The notes under the pieces: model-generated
Databases searched by the model: none
Told to the model about the DNA's origin: nothing
What the model saw: the letters and a program-made list of their open reading frames with translations, nothing else
Shown: in pieces, positions 36,987-45,565 of the stretch
Numbering within the stretch: the first letter of the stretch is position 1
Layout of the letters: every line of letters starts with the position of its first letter
Made by a program: the position numbers and the translations under genes
Assembly (NCBI GenBank): GCA_041397845.1
Contig: JAWKVW010000005.1
Coordinates: forward strand, 62,001-126,000
DNA from: JAKPQE01 sp041397845
GTDB taxonomy: Bacteria > Pseudomonadota > Alphaproteobacteria > Rhizobiales > JAKPQE01
Length of the DNA stretch: 64,000 nt
Direction: 5' to 3'

Positions 36987-39542
36987 TCAGTTGGCGAGCG
37001 TTTTTTTCACCGCTTCGGCGAGCTGTTTCAAGGAAAACGGCTTCGGTAGAAAAACAAATGTCTCGTTTTCGCCGAGATTTTTCGCAAATGCCTCCTCGGC
37101 ATAACCTGAAACAAAGATGATCTTCAGGTCCGGGCGGCGCTTGCGCAGCTCTTTCAGGAGCGTCGGGCCGTCCATTTCGGGCATGACCACGTCCGAGACG
37201 ACGAGATCGATCTCGCCGCCGACTTCGTCCATGACCTCCAGGGCCTCGGCGCCAGTCGAGGCCTCGTGGACGGTATAGCCGCGCGACGTCAGAGCCCGGG
37301 CGCCAAAGGCGCGCACGGCTTCTTCGTCCTCGACAAGGAGAATCGTGGCGTTGCCGGTCAGATCGGCTGGCGTGGCATCGACCTTGGCTGCCTCGACGGC
37401 CGGCGGCGCCTCGACGGCAACATGGCGCGGCAGGAAGATGCGGAAGGTCGTGCCCTCGCCGAGCACGCTTTCCGGATAGATGAAGCCGCCTGTCTGCTTG
37501 ATAATGCCGTAGACGGTCGACAGGCCGAGACCGGTGCCCTTGCCCACTTCCTTGGTCGAGAAGAACGGCTCGAAAATCTTCTCCATCACCTCCTGCGTCA
37601 TGCCGGTGCCGGTATCGGACACCTCGATCATGACGTAGTCGGCGGCGGGCATGCCCTTGAACTGGCCGTCGGCAACTTCCGCCGCCGGGAAGTTGGCGGT
37701 GCGCACCGTCAGCTTGCCGCCGCCGGGCATGGCGTCACGGGCGTTGACGGCGAGGTTCATGACGACCTGCTCGAGCTGGTTGACGTCGGCCTTGACCGGC
37801 CAGACATCCCGGCCGTGAACGACCTCGAGACCAACCTTCTCGCCGAGCAACCGGTCGAGCAGCACGGTCAGATCGGACAGCACGTCGCCGAGCGAGAGCA
37901 CCTGCGGGCGCAGGGTCTGGCGGCGCGAGAACGCCAGAAGCTGACGCACCAGACCGGCCGCCCGGTTGGCGTTCTGCTTGATGTTCATGATGTCCTGGAA
38001 GGCCGGATCGCTCGGCCGGTGGTTGGCGAGCAGAAGGTCGGAAAAGCCGATGATCGCCGTCAGGACGTTATTGAAATCGTGCGCGACGCCGCCGGCAAGC
38101 TGGCCGATGGCCTGCATCTTCTGGCTCTGGGCGAACTGCGCCTCGAGTGCGCGCTGCTCCGTCGTCTCGATGGTGTAGACGATGGCCGCCTCGCCATCCC
38201 GCTCGCCCTCGCCATCCCCATCCTCGACGCCGGAGACGAAGAAGCGGGCGCTGCGGTCGCCGGTGCCGGCAAGATTCGCGTCGACCGGGGCCACCTCGCC
38301 CTGGCCCTCGGCGGCGGCGGTGATCGCTGCGGCAAGAGCAGCGCGGTCGCGCTCGATGATGACATCGAGCAGCGTCGCGTTCTCGTGGTCGACAAGGGCA
38401 CCGAAAAGGCGGCGGAACGGCGCGTTGGTGCGGCCGATCGCGCCGGCCTGGCCGACGCCGGCAATGGCGATCGGGGTATTGTTGAAGAACCGGGCGAAGC
38501 GAACCTCGGCGGCACGCAGGGCCTCGGACACGTCCTCGCCGGGCGAGCGGTTGAGTACCAGCGTGCGGGACGCGCCAGCCCGGCCGTCGCCGGCAATCGG
38601 CACGCGGTGCAGCAGGCGGACCGGGAAGCGCTGGCCGTTGCGCTTGACGAGATCGATGTCGATGAGCTCGGTGCGGGCCTCGCGCGAGCCGGGAATGCCG
38701 GCCAGAAGCGCGGCACCGTCGCCGCTGACGATATCGGAAAGGCGGATCGCGCCGCGCTCGAAGCGGGCAAGGTCATAGCCGAGCCAGTCGGCCAGCGTGG
38801 CGTTGAGGTAGACGATGCGGCCGGCCGGGTCGGCAGAGAGGAAGCCGGCCGGGGCGTGGTCGAGATAGTCGATGGCGTTCTGCAGCTCGAGGAAGATGTT
38901 TTCCTGGCGCTGGCGGTCGCGGGTGATGTCGGCGACCTGCCAGGCGGTGAGCTGGGCGCGGTCGTCGCCGAGCCGGGTCGGCCGCATCTGAACGCGATAC
39001 CAGCGCCCGCCGGCCTCGGCGTCGCCTGCCTCGGCGCCGGCGAGCGGCACGGCAAGGCGCATCTCCTCTTCCGCCCCCCGCCCCTCGCGGGCAGCCTGCA
39101 GCAGCCGGTAGACAAGATCGGCAGCGTCCGGGTCGCGCGAGAACACGCGCTCGACGGAGCGCACGTCCTTGGCGCTGTCGGCACCGATCATGTCGCCATA
39201 GGCACGGTTGGCGTAGAGAATGCGGCCCTCGCTATCGGTGACGAGGACGCCCTCGGGCATCGAATCGACATAGGCGCGGGTGAGATCATCGCGCAGCGGA
39301 CCGCCGGCGAAGCGGACAAGACCGACGGTCATTGCCGCCAGCATCACAACGCCGACAACGGCCAGCAGCGACAGCAGCCCGAGCGCCAGCGGCTCGGCCG
39401 CCTCGCGCTCCATCAAGGCAAAGCCGACGCCGGCGGCGCCGAGCAGGCCGGCCAGAAGCAGGAGGAGCCCGACATTGCCGGATTTCACCGGCCGATCGAT
39501 CACCGGACCGGTCGCGCTCGACTGTCCTTCGCCCGTGCTCAT
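36987..39542 (-). CDS. cckA: Hybrid histidine kinase CckA
   Basis: An 851-residue hybrid kinase that phosphorylates CtrA through ChpT and so controls cell cycle and motility genes in Alphaproteobacteria. Two N-terminal membrane helices (LLLLLAGLLGAAGVGFAL; LLSLLAVVGVVMLAAMTV) precede three PAS-like domains, the H-box AGGVAHDFNNVLTAIIGFSD, the ATPase domain (DTGTGM, GTGLGLSTVYGI) and a C-terminal receiver with the phospho-acceptor Asp in VVSDVVMPEMDG. The ATG at 39542 (MSTGEGQ) gives normal length; a longer in-frame start is unlikely. It lies 117 bp after flhB on the same strand, a linkage seen in other Hyphomicrobiales. CtrA-type boxes lie upstream of flagellar genes in this window. Confidence 0.93.
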   Translation of the reverse strand: MSTGEGQSSATGPVIDRPVKSGNVGLLLLLAGLLGAAGVGFALMEREAAEPLALGLLSLLAVVGVVMLAAMTVGLVRFAGGPLRDDLTRAYVDSMPEGVLVTDSEGRILYANRAYGDMIGADSAKDVRSVERVFSRDPDAADLVYRLLQAAREGRGAEEEMRLAVPLAGAEAGDAEAGGRWYRVQMRPTRLGDDRAQLTAWQVADITRDRQRQENIFLELQNAIDYLDHAPAGFLSADPAGRIVYLNATLADWLGYDLARFERGAIRLSDIVSGDGAALLAGIPGSREARTELIDIDLVKRNGQRFPVRLLHRVPIAGDGRAGASRTLVLNRSPGEDVSEALRAAEVRFARFFNNTPIAIAGVGQAGAIGRTNAPFRRLFGALVDHENATLLDVIIERDRAALAAAITAAAEGQGEVAPVDANLAGTGDRSARFFVSGVEDGDGEGERDGEAAIVYTIETTEQRALEAQFAQSQKMQAIGQLAGGVAHDFNNVLTAIIGFSDLLLANHRPSDPAFQDIMNIKQNANRAAGLVRQLLAFSRRQTLRPQVLSLGDVLSDLTVLLDRLLGEKVGLEVVHGRDVWPVKADVNQLEQVVMNLAVNARDAMPGGGKLTVRTANFPAAEVADGQFKGMPAADYVMIEVSDTGTGMTQEVMEKIFEPFFSTKEVGKGTGLGLSTVYGIIKQTGGFIYPESVLGEGTTFRIFLPRHVAVEAPPAVEAAKVDATPADLTGNATILLVEDEEAVRAFGARALTSRGYTVHEASTGAEALEVMDEVGGEIDLVVSDVVMPEMDGPTLLKELRKRRPDLKIIFVSGYAEEAFAKNLGENETFVFLPKPFSLKQLAEAVKKTLAN

Positions 39543-39659
39543 TCGTTCAACCGTCCCCTGCCCGCGGCGCGGGCCGTCTCGTCCCATCGGTGCCGAGGAT
39601 GAAGCCGGCACCACGAAAGATCAACGGCGCAAAGCGCCGGAAAAGCCAGTTCGCCCGGC

Positions 39660-40739
39660 TCACCCCGCCTGCCAGCCGGTCTTCTTCTTCAGCCGCATGA
39701 CGTAGCCGATGACCTCGGCGACAGCCTTATAATGCTCGGCGGGGATTTCGTCATCGAGTTCGACGGTGGCGTGCAGGGCGCGGGCGAGCGGCGGGTTCTC
39801 GACCACGGCAACGTCGTTCGCCTCGGCGATCTCGCGGATTTTCAGGGCGGTGGCATCGACGCCCTTGGCGATGCAGACCGGGGCCGGCATGCCGTTGTCG
39901 TATTTCAGCGCGACGGCGAAGTGGGTCGGGTTGGTGATGACCACCGAGGCCTCGGGCACGCGCTGCATCATGCGGCGGCGGCTGCGCTCGAGGCGGACCT
40001 GGCGCAGCTTGGCCTTGACCGTCGGGTCGCCTTCCATCTGCTTGTACTCGTCGCGCACCTCCTTGATGGTCATGCGCTGGCGCTGGTGCCAGCGCTGGCG
40101 CTGCCAGAGGAAGTCGAGGCCGGCGACGATGGTCAGCACGGCGACGACGCCGCCGAGCAGCTTCAGCGACAGGTCGCGGATCATCGGCATCAGGGCCGAT
40201 ACCTCGCCGGTGACGATGGTGTCGAGGCGATCACGCTCGGGCCACAGGATCATCACCATCAGCGTCGCGACGATCGAGACCTTGACGAGACCCTTCAGGA
40301 AATTGACGAGACTTTCCTTGGAAAAAAGGCGCTTGAAGCCGCCTGCGGGAGACACCTTCGAGAGCTTCGGGGTGATCGGATCGAAAGTCCAGACCGGCGG
40401 ATGCTGGATCATGTTGCCGGCGGCGGCGGCAATGACGAACAGGATGAAGGGCAGCAGCATGGCGCCGACGACGCCGAGGCCGAGGCTGAGCCAGAGGCGG
40501 CGCAGGCCGCCATTGTCGACCGGGATGTTGTGGGCGTGTTCCAGCACGCCGCGCATGAGGCCGGTCAGGTCGCTGGCCATGGTCGGCGCCAAAAGGGCGA
40601 CAAACAGCGTCGCGCTCGTCATCACGAACCAGGAATTGACCTCCTGGCTCTTGGCGATGTCGCCGCGCTTGTGGGCGTCGTCGATCTTCTTTTGGGAAGG
40701 TTCTTCTGTTTTTTCTGATTCGTCCGGTTCGTCGGACAT
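39660..40739 (-). CDS. flhB: Flagellar type III export protein FlhB
   Basis: A 359-residue inner-membrane component of the flagellar export gate that switches substrate class from rod/hook to filament. Four membrane helices fill the N-terminal half. The cytoplasmic domain has the self-cleavage site NPTH (in VVITNPTHFAVAL), followed by IREIAEANDVAVVENPPLAR. The charged N-terminus DEPDESEKTEEPSQKKI is typical. The frame is intact, and the gene starts 15 bp after fliR as the last export gene of the operon flgB-flgC-fliE-fliQ-fliR-flhB. Confidence 0.96.
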   Translation of the reverse strand: MSDEPDESEKTEEPSQKKIDDAHKRGDIAKSQEVNSWFVMTSATLFVALLAPTMASDLTGLMRGVLEHAHNIPVDNGGLRRLWLSLGLGVVGAMLLPFILFVIAAAAGNMIQHPPVWTFDPITPKLSKVSPAGGFKRLFSKESLVNFLKGLVKVSIVATLMVMILWPERDRLDTIVTGEVSALMPMIRDLSLKLLGGVVAVLTIVAGLDFLWQRQRWHQRQRMTIKEVRDEYKQMEGDPTVKAKLRQVRLERSRRRMMQRVPEASVVITNPTHFAVALKYDNGMPAPVCIAKGVDATALKIREIAEANDVAVVENPPLARALHATVELDDEIPAEHYKAVAEVIGYVMRLKKKTGWQAG

Positions 40740-40754
40740 GACGCGATCTCTCCG

Positions 40755-41516
40755 TCAGTTGGCGAGGAACCGGCCGAGCAGCGATTCGACGTGGTCTAGA
40801 TACCACGCCATGACCGCGCCGATCAGGAACATGAACAGGATGAAGCCGACGAGGATGTTGGCCGGCATGGCGATGAAGAAGATCTGCAACTGCGGCATCA
40901 GGCGGGAGAGGATGCCGAGGCCGAGATAGAAGATGAGGCCGAAGACGATGAACGGCGCGGCGATCTGGATGCCGATGACGAAGGTCTGCGAGACGGTGAG
41001 CAGCACCGCTTCGGTGAAATCACCGACGGGCCAGGCCTCGCCGGGCCGGAACAGCGTGTAGGAATCATAGAGCGCGGCGAGCACCATGTGGTGCAGGTCG
41101 GTGGCAAAGATCAGGGCGATGCCCATGATCGACAGGAAGTTGCCGATGAGGGCGCCCTGCTGGCCCTGAGAGGGATCGACGCTCAGCGCAAAGCCGAGAC
41201 CCATCTGGAAGGCGATGGTGGTGCCGGCGGTCTGCAGCGAGGTCGAGATCATGCGGGCGATGAGGCCGATGCCGAAGCCGATGGCGAACTCGCCGGCGAA
41301 GGCCCAGATCATGCCGCCGAAGCCGGCCGGAAGGGGCGGGTATGCCGTGCTCACCGCCGGATAGAGCACGAGCGTGATCGCCAGCGCCATCGACAGGCGG
41401 ATGCGCATCGGCATGGTGCGCTCGCCAAGAGCCGGCATCAGCATGATCAGCGTGCCGAGGCGGGCAAACATCAGCATGAAGAGAAATGCGGTCTGGGGCA
41501 GCAGAGAGATCGTCAT
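40755..41516 (-). CDS. fliR: Flagellar export gate protein FliR
   Basis: A 253-residue, six-helix inner-membrane protein that forms the export gate with FliP and FliQ. Characteristic text is LPQTAFLFMLMFARLG at the start, MPMRIRLSMALAI, ALSVDPSQGQQ and IFFIAMPANILVGF. The ATG at 41516 follows a GGGGGACGAGCG ribosome site. It lies between fliQ (22 bp) and flhB (15 bp). Confidence 0.95.
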   Translation of the reverse strand: MTISLLPQTAFLFMLMFARLGTLIMLMPALGERTMPMRIRLSMALAITLVLYPAVSTAYPPLPAGFGGMIWAFAGEFAIGFGIGLIARMISTSLQTAGTTIAFQMGLGFALSVDPSQGQQGALIGNFLSIMGIALIFATDLHHMVLAALYDSYTLFRPGEAWPVGDFTEAVLLTVSQTFVIGIQIAAPFIVFGLIFYLGLGILSRLMPQLQIFFIAMPANILVGFILFMFLIGAVMAWYLDHVESLLGRFLAN

Positions 41517-41538
41517 CGCTCGTCCCCCGCCTGCCCGG

Positions 41539-41805
41539 TCAGCCGCCGGCAACGATCCGCTCGGCGATGCGGCCCATGAAGCCGGCCATCGCCTGGCCCA
41601 TGAAGGGCAGCGCCAGCAGCATCACGACGAAAATCGCGAGGATCTTCGGCACGAAGACGAGGGTCATTTCCTGAATTTGCGTCAGCGCCTGCAACAGGCC
41701 GATGGCGACGCCGACGAGCAGGCCGACGACCATCGGCGGGCTGGCGACGATGATCATCGTGTAGATCGCATCGCGGGCGATATCGACGACTTCCGCTCCG
41801 GTCAA
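41539..41805 (-). CDS. fliQ: Flagellar export gate protein FliQ
   Basis: An 88-residue protein with two membrane helices (MIIVASPPMVVGLLVGVAIG; LAIFVVMLLALPFMGQAM) joined by the short loop LTQIQEMTLVFVPK, which is the FliQ signature. Four copies wrap the FliP-FliR gate. Start at ATG 41805; 26 bp after fliE. Confidence 0.95.
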   Translation of the reverse strand: MTGAEVVDIARDAIYTMIIVASPPMVVGLLVGVAIGLLQALTQIQEMTLVFVPKILAIFVVMLLALPFMGQAMAGFMGRIAERIVAGG

Positions 41806-41831
41806 CTGCGCCTCCTTCGCGCGCCGACCGG

Positions 41832-42149
41832 TCAGATCGGCATGCGCATGATCTCTTCGTAAGCGGCGATGACCTTGTCGCGCACCGTGACGAGCGTCGA
41901 CAACGCCACCTCGGTCTCGGCAACGGCGGTCACCACGTCGACGACATCGGCCTTGCCCTGGGCGGCCGAGAGCGCCTTCTGGTCGGCGACCTTGCCGGCA
42001 TCGACGACGTCGCCGATGGCCTGCTTGACCATGGAGCCGAAGTCGCCGCCGCCGGCCTCCGCCTTGCCTGCCTTCTGGCTGCCGGGGAACTGATTCGCCA
42101 GCCGGCCTATGGAAGAATACGCGTTGGCGGCGGAAAAGGGCGTCGTCAT
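41832..42149 (-). CDS. fliE: Flagellar hook-basal body junction protein FliE
   Basis: A 105-residue export substrate that links the MS ring to the proximal rod. The C-terminal half carries the family pattern VVDVVTAVAETEVALSTLVTVRDK and YEEIMRMPI. There is no cleavable signal, as expected for flagellar type III export. It lies 48 bp after flgC in the rod-gate operon. Confidence 0.93.
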   Translation of the reverse strand: MTTPFSAANAYSSIGRLANQFPGSQKAGKAEAGGGDFGSMVKQAIGDVVDAGKVADQKALSAAQGKADVVDVVTAVAETEVALSTLVTVRDKVIAAYEEIMRMPI

Positions 42150-42197
42150 TGCGTCGGTCCTTTCAAATTCACGGCCGGGCGGCCGGGCGCCGGTTCA

Positions 42198-42608
42198 TCA
42201 GGCGCGCAGGATATCGAGGGTGCGGTCGATCATGCGGCGGGTGGCGGTGATGAGATTCAGGTTGGCCTCGTAGCTGCGCTGGGCCTCGCGGAAATCCATC
42301 GCCTCGACGAGCGAGTTGACGTTCGGCAGCTTGACGTAGCCCTTGGCGTCGGCAGCCGGGTGGCCGGGCTCGTAGCGGCTGCGGAAGTCGCTCTTGTCGA
42401 CGGCGACCTTGTCGAGCCGCACGGTCTCGGCGCCAAGCTCGCGGTCGAGCTTGCTCTGGAAGGTCGGGATCTTGCGGCGATAGGGATCGGCGCCGGCGGT
42501 CTTTGAGGTCGAATCGGCATTGGCGATGTTTTCCGAGATGACCCGCATGCGCCCGGACTGGGCGCGCAGGCCGCTCGCGGCGACCATGATCGAACGCAGG
42601 AATTCCAT
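42198..42608 (-). CDS. flgC: Proximal rod protein FlgC
   Basis: A 136-residue rod subunit. The N-terminal rod motif SGLRAQSGRMRVISENIANAD and the C-terminal FREAQRSYEANLNLITATRR are diagnostic of the family. It is secreted by the flagellar export gate without a cleaved signal and is encoded between flgB and fliE. Confidence 0.95.
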   Translation of the reverse strand: MEFLRSIMVAASGLRAQSGRMRVISENIANADSTSKTAGADPYRRKIPTFQSKLDRELGAETVRLDKVAVDKSDFRSRYEPGHPAADAKGYVKLPNVNSLVEAMDFREAQRSYEANLNLITATRRMIDRTLDILRA

Positions 42609-42641
42609 TGCACGCTTCCTTCCACTTGCAAGGCCGACGCG

Positions 42642-43055
42642 TCAGGCGTTGCGGCCCAGCGCGGTCTTGATGAGGCCGATGCCGCGGCTGTAGAGCGCAG
42701 CTACCGTCTGGTAGTCCATCTGATTGGCCGTCACCTTCATCATCTCCTCCTCGAGCACGACGCGGTTGCCCTCCGGCGTCGTCTCGAAATCGGTGATGCG
42801 GCGGGAGCCGAACGGACCGTTGCCGGAGATCGGCTGGCCGGAGATGTGTGCAGGATCGGTGCGGACCGTATTGACGCCGGGCGCCTCGGTCTTCACCTTG
42901 AAGTCCTTGTCGAACTCGAGCGGCTTCAGGTCCTGCCCGCGAAAGCCCGGGGTGTCGGCATTGGCGACGTTCTCGGCCAGAACGCGCTGGCGTGCCTCGT
43001 GCCATTTCATGCGCGTGCGCAGCGCCGAAAAGATCGGCAGATCGGTGATCGCCAT
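42642..43055 (-). CDS. flgB: Proximal rod protein FlgB
   Basis: A 137-residue rod subunit. It begins MAITDLPIFSALRTRMKWHE and contains RVLAENVANADTPGFRGQDL, the conserved N-terminal rod motif. ATG 43055 was chosen over one 13 codons upstream because it matches family length. It is the first gene of the minus-strand operon, and a perfect CtrA box lies 58-72 bp upstream. Confidence 0.94.
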   Translation of the reverse strand: MAITDLPIFSALRTRMKWHEARQRVLAENVANADTPGFRGQDLKPLEFDKDFKVKTEAPGVNTVRTDPAHISGQPISGNGPFGSRRITDFETTPEGNRVVLEEEMMKVTANQMDYQTVAALYSRGIGLIKTALGRNA

Positions 43056-43112
43056 GGCCGCCTTCCCGCCTGCAAGAGCCATCCAACGCGGCAAATTCTG
43101 CAGGGTGTATGG

Positions 43113-43127
43113 TTAACCAACCGTTAA
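43113..43127. promoter_or_regulatory. CtrA box (TTAA-N7-TTAA) between flgB and fliO
   Basis: TTAACCAACCGTTAA matches the CtrA full-site consensus exactly. It lies 58 bp from flgB and 170 bp from fliO, which are divergent. A third TTAA follows at 43133. CckA, the kinase that drives CtrA, is encoded 4 kb away on the same strand as flgB. Confidence 0.75.
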
Positions 43128-43296
43128 TCGTGTTAACGCTCCGTTTACGGACACGGCGCGGAACCGGCGGTTTGCGCAGAAACTTTGTGGAAAAGCCGGC
43201 ACATCGGCAGTCTCGGGGTCGGCAGCAATTGCCGAGTGGCGTTAACCTTCCAGCGGGGGACGCAGGCCCGATGACGCCGTCAGGGAGGCCGGACAA

Positions 43297-44681
43297 ATGG
43301 GTGATTGGATGATCGAGACATTCGGCGAGGGCGGCGCGCGGGCGGCGCAGTTCATCTTTGCCCTGATCTTTGTCCTGGTTCTCATCGCGGCCGGCGCCTA
43401 TCTGCTGCGGCGGTTCGCGGCAGCGCGGTTCGGCAGCCCGACCGGTCGCAGCCGGCAGCCGCGTCTGGCGATCATGGATGCGGCGCCGATCGACACGCGA
43501 CGCCGACTCGTTCTCATCCGGCGCGACAACATCGAACACCTGCTGCTGATCGGCGGGCCGAGCGACGTGGTCGTCGAGCAGAACATCATGCGCGGCCTGC
43601 CGGCGACGGTGCCGCAGCCGCGGGTGGCCTCGGGCCGCCGGCATGGCGCGGATGCCGACGAAACGGCGGAGGATTTCGCCGCCGAAGCTCCGGCACCAGC
43701 GCCGGTGCCAGCTCCCCGTCACGCGCCCGAACCCGCGCCGGCGGCGCCTCGCGCGACCGTCGAGCATGTGCCGCATCGGCCGGCGCCGAAAGCCGCCGAA
43801 CCGCAGGTGCGGCCGCAGGCTCATCCGCCGCTTCCGGCAACCGATTTCGAGCTTGATCTCGGCGACGAGCCGGCCCAGAGCGGCGGGCTTCGGGCCGATG
43901 CCGCGCACCGGCTCGACGATGCCCTGCGCCAGCATGCCGACCTTGGCGCCCCGGCAATGGCAACGCCGCGTCCCGCCCCGGCACCCGCCGCGCCGGTTGC
44001 CGCAGCGCCGCGCCCGCAGCCGCCGCAGCCTCCGGCACAGCGTCCGCAGATGCCGCCGCCGGTTCGCCCGCAGGCTGCCGCCGCACATCCGGCGCCGCAT
44101 GCGCAGCCGGCACCGCATGCCGCCCCGGCCCGCGAGCCCATGGCGCGACCGATGGCACAGAGCCCGGCACCGCATCAGCCGGCCCGCGAGCCCTTGTCCG
44201 GCGAGGCGCGTCCGGCGGCGTCGCGCTTCCTTCGTCCGGCCGAGCGGCCGGTCGGCGGACCGTCCGCGGCGAACGGCGGACCCGGCATCAGCCGATCGAG
44301 CCTGCTTGGCGCCTCGCGGGCAACGCCGACGCTGAACCCGCCGGCTCCAGCCGCCGCAGAGCCGGCCGCGCGCCTGCCGTCTCGGCAGCGCCGGAAGTCC
44401 GCCCTGTCGTCGAGGCGCCTGCCGTCGAGCCCCCCGACCGAGGCGTCCGCCCCGGAGATTCCGGAGCTGCAGATCGACATGCCGGAGATGCACGCGGCCG
44501 AGCCGGTCGCCGAAGCGCCGGAAGCGCCGATCGAGACCGACGTCGCCGACGCTGCGCCGGACGCTGTTCCGGAGCGCCTGAGGTGAAACCGGCGGCGCCG
44601 GCCAAGGCCGCATCCATCGACAGCCTCGAGGACGAGATGGCCAAGCTTCTCGGCGAAATCGCCGGACAGCCGTCGCGATGA
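43297..44681 (+). CDS. fliO: Flagellar assembly protein FliO-like (one frameshift near the 3' end)
   Basis: A membrane protein that helps FliP ring assembly. One helix near the N-terminus (FIFALIFVLVLIAAGAYLL) precedes the conserved cytoplasmic part (RLAIMDAAPIDTRRRLVLIR, EHLLLIGG), then a very long Ala/Pro-rich disordered region. As written the frame ends at 44586. Restoring one G near 44572 (GAGCG for GAGGCG) extends it through PAAPAKAASIDSLEDEMAKL to a TGA at 44679-44681 that overlaps the fliP ATG. The extended end is a typical C-terminus and gives translational coupling, so I use it. FliO is usually short; the 300-residue linker is unusual. Confidence 0.85.
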
Positions 44682-45436
44682 GCTGGTTCCGGCGCCGTCT
44701 GCCGTTGCGGCGCCTCGTTCCGGCCAGCCTCGCATTCCTTGTGATGGTGGTCGGATTCCCGGCAGTGGCCCAGGACATCTCGATCGGATTCGGCGAAGGC
44801 ACGACGCTGACCGAGCGGGCCGTGCAGCTCGTCATGCTGGTCACGGTGCTGTCGCTGGCGCCGTCGATCCTCGTCATGGTGACGTCGTTCACGCGCATTG
44901 CGGTCGTGCTGTCGCTGTTGCGCACCGCCATCGGCCTGCAGACGGCGCCGCCGAACGCGGTGATCGTCAGCCTTGCCCTGTTCCTGACGGCGTTCGTGAT
45001 GGCGCCGACATTCCAGCAGGCCTATGACGAGGGCATCCAGCCGCTCATCGACGGCGACATCGAGCCTGCCCAGGCGTTCGACCGGGCGTCGGCACCGTTC
45101 CATGCATTCATGCGCAAGCATGTCCGCGAGAAAGACCTGCAGCTCTTCGTCGACCTGTCGCGGCAGGAGCCGCCGGCCACGCCGGAGGAAGTGAGCCTGC
45201 GCATCCTCGTTCCCGCCTTCATGATTTCCGAATTGCGGCGGGCGTTCGAGATCGGCTTCCTGCTCTTCGTGCCGTTCATCATCATCGACCTCGTCGTTGC
45301 CTCGGTGCTGATGTCGATGGGCATGATGATGCTGCCGCCGGTGGTCATATCGCTGCCGTTCAAGCTCGTCTTCTTCGTGCTTGTCGACGGCTGGAATCTC
45401 GTCGCCGGCAGTCTGGTGGAAAGCTTCGGGGTATAG
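44678..45436 (+). CDS. fliP: Flagellar export gate protein FliP
   Basis: A 252-residue protein with an N-terminal signal-like helix (LVPASLAFLVMVVGFPAVA) and four core helices. Diagnostic runs are ILVMVTSFTRIAVVLSLLR, RTAIGLQTAPPNAVIV and MISELRRAFEIGFLLFVPF. Five copies form the core of the export gate. The ATG overlaps the restored fliO stop (ATGA). The dispersed repeat, copy B, begins 9 bp after the stop codon. Confidence 0.96.
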   Translation: MSWFRRRLPLRRLVPASLAFLVMVVGFPAVAQDISIGFGEGTTLTERAVQLVMLVTVLSLAPSILVMVTSFTRIAVVLSLLRTAIGLQTAPPNAVIVSLALFLTAFVMAPTFQQAYDEGIQPLIDGDIEPAQAFDRASAPFHAFMRKHVREKDLQLFVDLSRQEPPATPEEVSLRILVPAFMISELRRAFEIGFLLFVPFIIIDLVVASVLMSMGMMMLPPVVISLPFKLVFFVLVDGWNLVAGSLVESFGV

Positions 45437-45445
45437 AGCGCTTCT

Positions 45446-45510
45446 GCGCTCCAACTCGTTGTTCTTGCGCATTTCCGGACGGAAAACCGGTTCCCGCTTT
45501 TCCGGGAAAT
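45446..45510. repeat. Dispersed intergenic repeat, copy B
   Basis: 62 of 65 bases match copy A at 7346-7410. It lies between the convergent fliP and TPR genes. Its palindromic half could fold in RNA and act as a 3'-end structure, since no other terminator is seen between these genes. Confidence 0.8.
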
Positions 45511-45565
45511 GCTGCGGGTCACGGACGCCATGGGTCCGCGCCAAATCAGACTGCCTGGAACAGGC

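Noticed and set aside
37266..39602. 778-codon open frame antisense to cckA
   Set aside because: Shadow of a clear CckA coding sequence with intact kinase motifs.
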